A stretch of 32,555 nucleotides of DNA from an uncultured Rubripirellula sp. (GTDB taxonomy: Bacteria; Planctomycetota; Planctomycetia; Pirellulales; Pirellulaceae), in the NCBI GenBank assembly GCA_938045805.1, contig CALIBL010000112.1, forward strand, positions 1-32,555, written 5' to 3'. A program made the translations under genes and the position numbers. Below are positions 17,572 to 25,028 of this stretch, piece by piece; the stretch's first letter is position 1; each line of letters starts with the position of its first letter. The notes beneath the pieces are model-generated. The model saw only the letters and a list, made by a program, of their open reading frames with translations. It was not told where the DNA came from and searched no databases.

Positions 17572-19692
17572 ATGTTCCGATTCCGCGGAAAAGAGCAAGA
17601 ATCCATTCATTGGGGCGATTTATTGACCCTTTTGGAGGATGATGATCAGCGTGCTGCGGTTGAAATGCAGTACCCGCACGAGAAGCGGGAAAGCTTTCTT
17701 GGCGCGTTAGCGAGGCTCGATGGTGATCTCCATGAACGATTACTCGCTGCGGGGCGACAATTCAACAGTGTGTCGCGTTTGATCGATTGGCCAACCGTGG
17801 CCGTGGCTGGAATGTTGAACAGCGGCAAGACAAGTCTCGTGGCTTCTTTTCTCAGCGAGGAAGGCCAAGCACGCTCATTGCGGGGGACGAGTAATGCTCA
17901 GGGAACGCATCGCTTTGTTATCTGGTTGCCGAGCCAATGGAGGGAGGACGCCGAGCTCTGGGGGCTATTGATGGCACGCATTGGGGATGCGGTGGGTTCA
18001 CCCCCTGAACCGCTCGCCGAAACTGCGGCCGAAGCGCATCTGCAGTACAACAACCGTGGTGGGGATTCCGATACGCTTGCGATTCCGCTGGTGGCGACAG
18101 ATGCGAAACTGAATGAATTGGGAATCGGGCTACTGGATTGTCCTGATATTGTGTCGGACGAAGCGTTTGGCTTGGGTTCACCGCAAATGCGTCGTGAGGT
18201 GCTCGGCCGTGCGGCGACTCTTTGCTCGGCATTCATGGTGGTTACGTCTGCTGACTCCACGCGTGATGGGACGCTGGGTGATCTGCTTCGAATCGCCGCA
18301 GATCTCATGCCGGGTGTGCCGCGAATGTTGGCCGTCAACAAGGTGCGTGCGCAGCAGACACCCGATCAGGTGTTGGAGACGTTCGCTCCAATGGCAAAGT
18401 CGCATGGAATCGAGGCGATCTACGCCGCCTATGATTTTGATGTCCCCTCAAGCGCACCGTTTATTCCCACGGTTGAATTGAGTGCGGCATTGTCATCATC
18501 GGGTGAAGACCCCTTGCCTCTGTTCTACTCGGTTTCCTCGAGTCCTGACGATAATCCCCCGGCGATGATTACGGAGGATCGGTTGCTCGCGACACTACCG
18601 TCTCGGCTCGATCGCGGACAGTTGTTTGAGAAGTTTCGAGACGCGTTGCAGATGGGTCTTCAGACGCTGTTATGGAACGACGCGTTTTACGAACTGGACC
18701 GTGATGCTCACGAATCACAAAGGCGAAGCTCACGGGCGCAGGATTGTTTATTGGAGGCCGCAACCGACTTTTTTGCTCATCGTGGGCTTGGTGGCGAGGT
18801 CCAAGAATTGCGACTCCACCAAAGCGAACGCATCATTCGCCAATTGACGGAGTCTTTTGCGGCGACGGCGCCTTGGTATGCGAGATGGGGAGTCCGGCTG
18901 AATGCAACGGTGCGCAGGGTGTTTGGGGGTGCCGGTGACCTCTTGAAACAGTTAACTCCCTCAGCTCTGGCAAGGAGAGCAGCGGGAGAGGTGAAGGATA
19001 AATTTCGGCGTGGTGAGTTTGGCGGACTACTCACGGCGGAAAAGCTCGCGCAGTCATTGGATCGACACGGTGCTTCGGTGCACCTTCAGTATTGGTTCAG
19101 CTCGGGTAGTTCTCCGGCGGAGTCCGGGAACTCAGTGGATGCGTTGTTGGAGGCGTGCGAGGCCGCGATCCTGCGATTTGAACGCGACGATTTTACCTCA
19201 TTGGATCCGAGCCGACTCGACGAGGCGGTCAAACAGATGTGGAAAGAGATCCCGACTCATCAGAAGCTAACGGCTGGTTTGACGCCTCTTGCGGCACTTC
19301 TGGCTACTTTTGGCGGAGTGATGATGATCCCAATCGATTTTGGCGCGACGCATTTGATTGCGTCGGCTTCCATCTCTGAATTGCTTGCTGCTGCGGGACT
19401 TACCACACTATCGGCACTGTGGGCCGGCAAACAGAGTACACGGAATGTGGGGCATCAGGCAGCTCGGCAGCAACTTTCCGACTTCCATGCGGTTCTTTGT
19501 GATACCTTTGGTCTGAGACGACCCAACACCCAACAACCGTTACGTATTACGGGGTTGGAAGAGCCTTTGATCGAGTCGAAAATCATCCAACGTGAACCGA
19601 TCGGGGGAACACTCTCCTACTACGCCATCCGCGAAAGTTTTCGGGAACACCTCAAGGATCACGCCGCTAGAATCGATCGTACAAGACTCTAA
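17572..19692 (+). CDS. Large membrane-associated P-loop GTPase, first of a pair
   Basis: A 706-residue protein of no named family that I recognise. N-terminal helices (1-70) lead into a GTPase domain (about 74-310): G1 GMLNSGKTS (80-88), a candidate G2 Thr in GTHR (111-114), G3 LLDCPD (187-192, dynamin/Era-like DxPG with D for G) and G4 NKVR (256-259), which lacks the usual Asp of NKxD. A helical, Arg- and Glu-rich middle follows. Near 566-618 are two hydrophobic segments (GLTPLAALLATFGGVMMIPI and the Ala/Leu-rich stretch after it), a probable membrane hairpin, then a soluble tail. The layout resembles bacterial dynamin-like or DUF697-type GTPases. The next gene starts 25 bases on and encodes a second GTPase of the same plan, so they probably work together. 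Confidence 0.82.
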   Translation: MFRFRGKEQESIHWGDLLTLLEDDDQRAAVEMQYPHEKRESFLGALARLDGDLHERLLAAGRQFNSVSRLIDWPTVAVAGMLNSGKTSLVASFLSEEGQARSLRGTSNAQGTHRFVIWLPSQWREDAELWGLLMARIGDAVGSPPEPLAETAAEAHLQYNNRGGDSDTLAIPLVATDAKLNELGIGLLDCPDIVSDEAFGLGSPQMRREVLGRAATLCSAFMVVTSADSTRDGTLGDLLRIAADLMPGVPRMLAVNKVRAQQTPDQVLETFAPMAKSHGIEAIYAAYDFDVPSSAPFIPTVELSAALSSSGEDPLPLFYSVSSSPDDNPPAMITEDRLLATLPSRLDRGQLFEKFRDALQMGLQTLLWNDAFYELDRDAHESQRRSSRAQDCLLEAATDFFAHRGLGGEVQELRLHQSERIIRQLTESFAATAPWYARWGVRLNATVRRVFGGAGDLLKQLTPSALARRAAGEVKDKFRRGEFGGLLTAEKLAQSLDRHGASVHLQYWFSSGSSPAESGNSVDALLEACEAAILRFERDDFTSLDPSRLDEAVKQMWKEIPTHQKLTAGLTPLAALLATFGGVMMIPIDFGATHLIASASISELLAAAGLTTLSALWAGKQSTRNVGHQAARQQLSDFHAVLCDTFGLRRPNTQQPLRITGLEEPLIESKIIQREPIGGTLSYYAIRESFREHLKDHAARIDRTRL

Positions 19693-19717
19693 ACTCTTTG
19701 ATACTTCGGTGTCCCTC

Positions 19718-21604
19718 ATGCTCAACTCCCCCAGTGATGAACATCTGACAACAGCATGCGAGTTCACGGCGCGCGTTCGACGATCGGCTGCTAACGTTCT
19801 TGGGGATTCCACGATTGGCGGTGAAATATCGAGCCTTTGCGATCGCCATGAGGCGGCTCGAAAACTACTGCTTGAGGATCGCGGCAATGGTCTTCCGGTT
19901 ATTACGGTGGCCGGGCCAACCGGACAGGGTAAAACGGCTCTTGTGAATTGGTTAGCCCCTGGAGCTTCCGGTGCCACTCGATCTCCTGAATCAATCACCG
20001 GTGCCGTTGATGAATTAGAAGAGCCTCCACTGATTTGGTACGGTCCCAATCCTCCCGCTTTCTTGGATTCGGCTAACGAGCGATATCGTCATTGCTCGAC
20101 GGTGGAGATGGAGTCGATCGGGCTGCCGTACCTTTTGCTTGACAGCACGAGTTTCAATGACGAGAGAGCCAAGCATCGTGAGTTGTCCTACCGAGCCCTC
20201 GCTCTTTCATCAGTCGTAGTTTTGGTGATTCGCGCCGATCAAATTCGCAGTGAGGTGGTGACATACGTGACGGAGTTAAGCGAGGGGACGCTGGTCATCC
20301 CCGTGGTCAACGCAATTCGAGAATTGGATGATAGTGTAAGGAGTGATGTTAATGCGTTGGTAAACCGACTGCGAGAGGTTGCGCCGACAAGCACGGTAAC
20401 CGATGCGATCTTCGTGGAGGACTTTGAGATTGGAGAGCGAACCGAGGAGGGGGTGGGCGGCCGGGCGGCCGACGAAGTAGCAAACAAAATCCGTCATTCG
20501 CTAGGTGGAAAATGGGAGGATGAGAGGAGACGGACAGCGCGGTTGAAATCACTCGATCTCCGATTGCGCCGCTCTCTTCATCAAGTTCTATCCGATCAAC
20601 TACCAGGCTTGACCTCGGCGGTGAGACGCCTCAGAGAGGAATCGCGGCGGGTTCCGACGGAGATCGCCGAATCGCTTGTGGGTCGTGGCGGACCCTTGCA
20701 GGCAGCCATTCGCTCTCGCCTTCGTCTGACGCTTTTAACCCAAACGGCCGCTTTCTGGTTTCCGTATCGGACGATCGTTGCCGTGATGAATTGGACTCAT
20801 GGTGCTTGGGATCGAATCCTCATTTCACTCTCCGGATCACTTCCCTCCCTGATCGGTGCGATGTGGACTTCAGCAAAGGATCGCAAGCTCGACCAAAACG
20901 CATTGGATCAGGTCAGACGCGGTCTAGAGCATCGTGGTGAGGTTGCGGTGATGGAAAGGCTCGAGCCATTGGCTGAACAATTTCGGCGGGAACTGCTCGA
21001 CCTACGCGCCGAGAACGACCGCGACAGTGGAGTTCCTGCCGGCCGAGAGACCGCGGCGAAGCTGACCGGCCTCGGAAGCTTGCAGGAGGAGTCACAACGT
21101 ATTTTTGACGAGGCGGTTGAGACGGGTGGTCCGTCGCGATGGCGTGCTGCATTGCTTGGACTGATTGGAACGGTTGTTTTTTGGGGGTTGATGGCTGCGC
21201 CCATCATTGCGATCTATAGCGAATACGTGGGGGCGAGTTTAAGCGTCTTCCGAGAGATTGGGTTGCCTCAATCAGCCTCTGTTCCTAGCGGTTTAGAACA
21301 ATTTCCGTCGCCTGACGCCAACATGTTGATGACAAGCATTCTGTTGTCTCTCCTACCTACGGCGATCTATGCGATGTTTGTCCTTTCATCAATCCAGAGT
21401 CACCGCCGCGTCAGGCAGGTTGAAGAGTCGATCCGAACGCGGCATCATGAAACGATTGAGGCGCTACAGAAATCAGGTGTACTGAGGCTCCGCTGGGACG
21501 ATCCATTGCTTGCCGACGCCGAGTTTCTTTTGACGGTTGGTTCGGCTTTTAGTGAGTCTCCGCAGAGCGGCATCGCCGTGGGCGGTGAGGTGAAATCATC
21601 GTAA
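19718..21604 (+). CDS. Membrane-anchored GTPase-like protein with degraded motifs, second of a pair
   Basis: A 628-residue protein of the same plan as its neighbour. G1 is intact (GPTGQGKT, 66-73). The G3 position reads LLLDSTSFND (from 139), without the Pro-Gly of DxPG, and the G4 position reads VNAIRELDD, without the Lys and Asp of NKxD. A helical middle follows with an amphipathic segment (about 320-375), then two clear membrane helices (about 474-502, WRAALLGLIGTVVFWGLMAA, and about 535-560). Nucleotide binding is likely, guanine specificity doubtful. The frame is open back to 19592, inside the previous gene; I chose ATG 19718 because it clears the upstream stop by 25 bases, with GTG 19709 as alternative. 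No Shine-Dalgarno site is visible. It is probably cotranscribed with the first GTPase and the ExbB-like gene. Confidence 0.8.
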   Translation: MLNSPSDEHLTTACEFTARVRRSAANVLGDSTIGGEISSLCDRHEAARKLLLEDRGNGLPVITVAGPTGQGKTALVNWLAPGASGATRSPESITGAVDELEEPPLIWYGPNPPAFLDSANERYRHCSTVEMESIGLPYLLLDSTSFNDERAKHRELSYRALALSSVVVLVIRADQIRSEVVTYVTELSEGTLVIPVVNAIRELDDSVRSDVNALVNRLREVAPTSTVTDAIFVEDFEIGERTEEGVGGRAADEVANKIRHSLGGKWEDERRRTARLKSLDLRLRRSLHQVLSDQLPGLTSAVRRLREESRRVPTEIAESLVGRGGPLQAAIRSRLRLTLLTQTAAFWFPYRTIVAVMNWTHGAWDRILISLSGSLPSLIGAMWTSAKDRKLDQNALDQVRRGLEHRGEVAVMERLEPLAEQFRRELLDLRAENDRDSGVPAGRETAAKLTGLGSLQEESQRIFDEAVETGGPSRWRAALLGLIGTVVFWGLMAAPIIAIYSEYVGASLSVFREIGLPQSASVPSGLEQFPSPDANMLMTSILLSLLPTAIYAMFVLSSIQSHRRVRQVEESIRTRHHETIEALQKSGVLRLRWDDPLLADAEFLLTVGSAFSESPQSGIAVGGEVKSS

Positions 21605-21727
21605 GATGATCATGCCGCAGTTGAGCTTTCGGCGGTAAAACGCCTATGCGACCCAGATCAGTGGGACTAGTAACGGTTGGTAAAAGACGGTTTTTCCGAT
21701 TTCGAGTGTTTTGGGGAAGATGGATTG

Positions 21728-22627
21728 ATGCAGTCTTTATTCACGATCTCGCACGAAGGCTTTGTTAGGTTGGGATGTGGTGCCAGTCCTTGGAACCTTG
21801 TTTTGGCGCAATCCGATTCGGGGAACGTGAACGATCAAACCGGTGCGTCCAATAGCGGTGGGTTCGCGGAAATTGTTCTCAGTGGCGGTGTTCCTGGTGT
21901 CTTAATCCTACTGGTTCTTGTAGCACTCAGTGTTGGATCCGCTTATCTCTTGTTTGATCAGGTGATGACGTTGCGTCGTCGTGAGCTGATTCCTGATGGA
22001 GTGAGCGAGACCGTTCGACAGGCGCTCCTGACGGGGCGAGTCGCAGAGGCAGATGCAGCGTGCCGCCGTGCTCCGAGCGTTCTCAGTGTTGTCATGCTTT
22101 CGGGGTTGTCCGAAATTGAATTCGGTTGGACGGAGGTTGAAAAGGCGGTCGAGGATGCTCTGCTGCAGCAATCTAGCCGTTTGATTCGAAAGGTCGAATA
22201 TCTTTCGGTGATTGGAAATATTGCCCCGATGGTCGGACTGCTGGGGACGGTTACTGGGATGATTTTTGCCTTTCAACAAGTCGCAACAACGAGGGGGGCA
22301 GCTGGTGCGGGTGATCTGGCAGAGGGAATTTACCAGGCGTTGGTGACCACGGTCGGTGGCCTGCTCGTGGCGATTCCTTCTTTGGCGATTTACGCCGTCT
22401 GCCGGAATCGAGTTGACAGCATGATTGCGGAAATTGCCTACCAGTGCCAAGTTGCATTGACCCCCATCAAGAGGCGGCCCACCAGATCCATTCGTCATTC
22501 CGCCGCCAATCAGGGAAAAGCCGTTGCCACTGCATCGGGTTCACAGCGAACCGAACAGGAACGGAAAGCGGTTCGGCCTGATAATGCTGCTGGACCAAAT
22601 TCACCCCCAATCGGGTCGGGCGAATAA
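21728..22627 (+). CDS. MotA/TolQ/ExbB proton channel family protein
   Basis: A 299-residue inner-membrane protein of the ExbB/TolQ family, the proton-channel part of energised envelope machines. An N-terminal export-like segment ends in VLAQSDSG. The first membrane helix lies at about 53-76 (GGVPGVLILLVLVALSVGSA). The conserved core follows: VEYLSVIGNIAPMVGLLGTV (helix 2, with the family's GLLGTV.GM pattern) and GIYQALVTTVGGLLVAIPSL (helix 3, with the conserved Thr-Thr). The C-terminal 55 residues are a basic, disordered tail. I placed the start at ATG 21728, with GGGGAAG nine bases upstream; a TTG at 21677 is possible. The usual ExbD/TolR partner is not adjacent: the next gene is an SDR oxidoreductase. 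It sits 123 bases after the GTPase pair. Confidence 0.88.
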   Translation: MQSLFTISHEGFVRLGCGASPWNLVLAQSDSGNVNDQTGASNSGGFAEIVLSGGVPGVLILLVLVALSVGSAYLLFDQVMTLRRRELIPDGVSETVRQALLTGRVAEADAACRRAPSVLSVVMLSGLSEIEFGWTEVEKAVEDALLQQSSRLIRKVEYLSVIGNIAPMVGLLGTVTGMIFAFQQVATTRGAAGAGDLAEGIYQALVTTVGGLLVAIPSLAIYAVCRNRVDSMIAEIAYQCQVALTPIKRRPTRSIRHSAANQGKAVATASGSQRTEQERKAVRPDNAAGPNSPPIGSGE

Positions 22628-22699
22628 CGGATGAACGCGTTAGCTTGAGTAAAGAAGTCCATCGTTCGCCCTTCCCAGCTTGTCGATATCGTTCGCTGC

Positions 22700-22727
22700 T
22701 TGCAATTATCTGTAAAGCAGTGTTAAT
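22700..22727 (+). promoter_or_regulatory. Candidate promoter of the SDR gene
   Basis: TTGCAA (22700-22705), 16 bases, GTTAAT (22722-22727) gives four of six matches in each box, about 35 bases before the SDR start. It would make the SDR gene independent of the GTPase/ExbB unit. Consensus match only. Confidence 0.3.
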
Positions 22728-22762
22728 CGTCCCCCCTCCCATTTAGCGAAGTAGGAAGTGAA

Positions 22763-23536
22763 ATGTTGCCCGGAATCAAGCAGTTTGATCTTAGCGAGCG
22801 AGTGGCCTTGATCACGGGTGGGTCAAAAGGGCTTGGTGCTGCGATGGCGGCTGGGCTCGCCTCTGCCGGTGCGAATCTTGTACTCGTGAGTCGACATGAG
22901 GAGGAGTTGCAGACGACAGCGGCTGAATTGTCAACCGACTTCGGGGTCCGAGTCATCTGCCGTGCAGGTGATGTCACAGATCAAAGCAGAGTGGAGACGA
23001 TCGTCGCGGATGCGATTGCTGAGTTTGGGCGACTCGATATCTTGGTCAACAACGCGGGTATTAATATCCGCGGACCCATTGATGCGTTGTCATACGATGA
23101 GTTTCGTCGTGTGCAGGAGGTGAACGTTGACGGGATGTGGCTCACCTCGCGTGCGGTTGTCACTCAAATGAAGAAGCAGGGTTCGGGGCGGATCATCAAT
23201 CTAGCAAGTACACTTGGGTTGGTAGGTTTAGCAAATCGAACGCCCTACGCCACCAGCAAGGGTGCGGTGGTTCAAATGACCAGAGCCCTAGCATTGGAAC
23301 TCGCCGACGTTGGCATCACCGTCAATGCAATTTGTCCGGGTCCTTTTTTGACGCCGATGAACGAGCCGATCGCTGAAACCGAAGAGGCGAAGAAATTCAT
23401 CGTTGGAGCGGTTGCGATGAATCGATGGGGCAAGATGGAGGAAATTCAAGGGGCGGCAATCTATCTCGCGAGCGACGCAGCGAGCTTTACAACCGGAAGC
23501 ATGTTAGTGGTCGATGGCGGTTGGACTGCTCGATAA
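22763..23536 (+). CDS. Short-chain dehydrogenase/reductase (SDR) oxidoreductase
   Basis: A 257-residue NAD(P)-dependent oxidoreductase of the classical SDR family, full length. Cofactor motif TGGSKGLG (18-25), NNAG (96-99), Asn121, and the catalytic Ser149, Tyr162 and Lys166 (PYATSKGAVV) are all in place. The PG motif reads CPGPFLTPMNEP, and the C-terminus has the usual GSMLVVDGGW. The sequence is close in style to gluconate 5-dehydrogenase, 2-deoxy-D-gluconate 3-dehydrogenase and FabG-like enzymes; the substrate cannot be fixed from sequence. The residue after the second beta strand is Arg44 (VSRHEEEL), which favours NADP(H). AGGAAG lies six bases before the ATG. Confidence 0.93.
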   Translation: MLPGIKQFDLSERVALITGGSKGLGAAMAAGLASAGANLVLVSRHEEELQTTAAELSTDFGVRVICRAGDVTDQSRVETIVADAIAEFGRLDILVNNAGINIRGPIDALSYDEFRRVQEVNVDGMWLTSRAVVTQMKKQGSGRIINLASTLGLVGLANRTPYATSKGAVVQMTRALALELADVGITVNAICPGPFLTPMNEPIAETEEAKKFIVGAVAMNRWGKMEEIQGAAIYLASDAASFTTGSMLVVDGGWTAR

Positions 23537-23639
23537 GGGCGACGGCATAACCGGTACAGGTGGAACATTTGGTAGAACCGGCATCATTTGACGGGTGACA
23601 CAACCTTTACGAGACATTCCTCAGTTACGATCCGTGTCA

Positions 23640-23832
23640 ACCGACTAATCGGTCGATGCTGTTGGTACCGGCGAGGAGCGGCAGAGTTGTCGCTCCACGT
23701 TCGACTGAGCGGACTGTTTCGAATCAGACGTGGTGTGGGATTGCGTCTTGAATCGAAATAGCTTCTCTCGCGGGTTTTCAATAAAGGGACGGCGGAACGG
23801 TGACCACGGTGATCGTTCCGCCGTTTTTTTTT
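23640..23832 (+). ncRNA. Candidate structured RNA (small RNA or long 3' UTR)
   Basis: Successive plus-strand hairpins: ACCGA/TCGGT with loop CTAA (23640-23653); a 9-bp stem with loop GAGT (23675-23683 with 23688-23696); ACGT then CTGA paired with TCAG then ACGT (23697-23708 with 23724-23731, bulge TCGA); and the terminator (23789-23832). The run of stable stems ending in an intrinsic terminator, over 100 bases past the SDR stop, is what an independent small RNA or a structured 3' UTR would look like. It does not match tRNA, tmRNA, SRP RNA, 6S or RNase P features that I can recognise. A TTGACG at 23588 could be a -35, but no good -10 follows. Confidence 0.3.
23789..23832 (+). terminator. Strong intrinsic terminator after the SDR gene
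   Basis: ACGGCGGAACG (23789-23799) pairs perfectly with CGTTCCGCCGT (23814-23824), extended by a G-U and a T-A pair, with a 10-base loop and nine T (23824-23832). It is the strongest terminator in the window. It ends either the SDR transcript, more than 250 bases past its stop, or the structured RNA just upstream. Confidence 0.9.
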
Positions 23833-23946
23833 CATACGTGAAATTCGCTAACGGCTACTCCGATGCTCGCGGCACGTGGTAACCTTTGCTACACGTAGCG
23901 ATCAGTGATTCCTCTTGATTTCCCCACCGAGACCAGAATCAACGCA

Positions 23947-24888
23947 ATGTTGATAAGAACCTTTCGCAATGACGATTTATTGCAGCTTCATCGGTTATGG
24001 GGTGAACACTGGAAATTTGCGGGACTACCGTCTCAGTGCAGCGTCCGGCAGTTGGAACAAGGGATTCTCTCACGCATCTTTTTTGAACCGAAAGACCTGC
24101 TCGTTGGGGCAGTTGATGGTCATCTCGTCGGTTGGCTCCATCGGGCGAAGACAGACGAAGATGTCAACGCACTTGTCATTCCGACGGTCGTCGCGGGTGC
24201 TGGAAACCACGGTTTGACGAGAGCGGCGATTCTAAAAGGATTGTTGGAAGCTGCGATTTCAGATGCGAGACCGGCCGGTGCTCGAGTGCAACTCGGTGTC
24301 GGGGATGATATGACCCATGGCTATGGCGGCATGGATCCTCTGGGACCCGGTGTCGGCGTCTTGGAGTCGGATCGTGACCTTTTGGAGGTTGCCGAGGAAA
24401 TTGGGTTGATGCCGACGTCACGGTTCACTTTGATGGAGGCATCTGTTGCCGATTTTCGATTCCCGATGAATCGCGATTTCATGCAACTGCGTCGCATCAC
24501 GCAGACACGATATACCGTTTCACCAGTGGGTGAAGGAAAGCGGGCGCAGGCGGCCTCTCATCTCGACCCAAAACGGATTTCTTTGATTGGAGCGGGAGGG
24601 ATAGAAAAATGCCACTTGAACTTTTATCTGAGTGATCAACATGCCGAAGTGATGCAGCCCTATCGATGCATGGTGCGCCTTGATCGAGCAATGCAAGAGG
24701 AAGGCATGGATTCCGAGGCTCTGTACCTTCTCGCAAGTTTAGTCAGGGACGCCGCGAGCCATCAGTTGAAGTATGTCGATTTGACGGTCGAAGCTGATGG
24801 CGAGCGTTTTGTAATTGATCAGCTCCGCTCCCTTCAGTTCAAACGGGTACGCACGGGAGCGATTTGGGTCAAAGAAGCCGTCTCTTGA
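23947..24888 (+). CDS. GNAT-fold acetyltransferase-like protein
   Basis: A 313-residue protein. It opens with MLIRTFRNDDLLQLHRLW, the usual first strand and helix of GNAT acyltransferases, then FEPKDLLVGAVDGHLVGWLHR, the central strands where an acetyltransferase checks its substrate. GAGNHGLTRAAILKGLLEAA stands where the acetyl-CoA loop (Q/RxxGxG/A) belongs, but the motif is degenerate. The second half (about 180-313) is less conserved and may be a second, decayed GNAT unit; it ends DQLRSLQFKRVRTGAIWVK, a GNAT-like final strand. The substrate is unknown. ATG 23947 was chosen because the frame's earlier ATT- or GTG-type starts add a non-conserved tail. The gene stands alone between the terminator and the M3 peptidase gene. 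Confidence 0.65.
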   Translation: MLIRTFRNDDLLQLHRLWGEHWKFAGLPSQCSVRQLEQGILSRIFFEPKDLLVGAVDGHLVGWLHRAKTDEDVNALVIPTVVAGAGNHGLTRAAILKGLLEAAISDARPAGARVQLGVGDDMTHGYGGMDPLGPGVGVLESDRDLLEVAEEIGLMPTSRFTLMEASVADFRFPMNRDFMQLRRITQTRYTVSPVGEGKRAQAASHLDPKRISLIGAGGIEKCHLNFYLSDQHAEVMQPYRCMVRLDRAMQEEGMDSEALYLLASLVRDAASHQLKYVDLTVEADGERFVIDQLRSLQFKRVRTGAIWVKEAVS

Positions 24889-25028
24889 CCGGTAGTCCTA
24901 GATTTACCATTGGAATTTTCTAACATCGATGGACGTAAAAAAGTCCAGTCATCGACACCCCAAGTCAGCCTTAGCCGCTAAACTTTAGTGATCAGTTTCG
25001 GTGCGTTGATTTTCTGAAGGAATTTGGG

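Larger units (their letters stand above)
23537..23946. other. 410-base gap holding a structured segment and a terminator
   Basis: No protein gene is supported here. The right two thirds contain a series of hairpins ending in a strong terminator (separate entries). Beyond it, GCTAC-AC-GTAGC (23888-23899) is a small dyad 48 bases before the GNAT start and could be an operator. Open frames on either strand are short and unlike known proteins. Confidence 0.5.

Noticed and set aside
19540..20049. 169-codon minus-strand frame across the junction of the two GTPase genes
   Set aside because: Antisense to both GTPases, including the P-loop region of the second; no signal or domain.
21908..22498. 196-codon minus-strand frame
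   Set aside because: Antisense to the ExbB-type gene, which has conserved membrane motifs; no features of its own.
23695..23733. GTTCGA and TTTCGAAT sequences resembling a tRNA or tmRNA T-loop
   Set aside because: The flanking bases do not form the required T-stem, and no acceptor or anticodon arm can be drawn around them.
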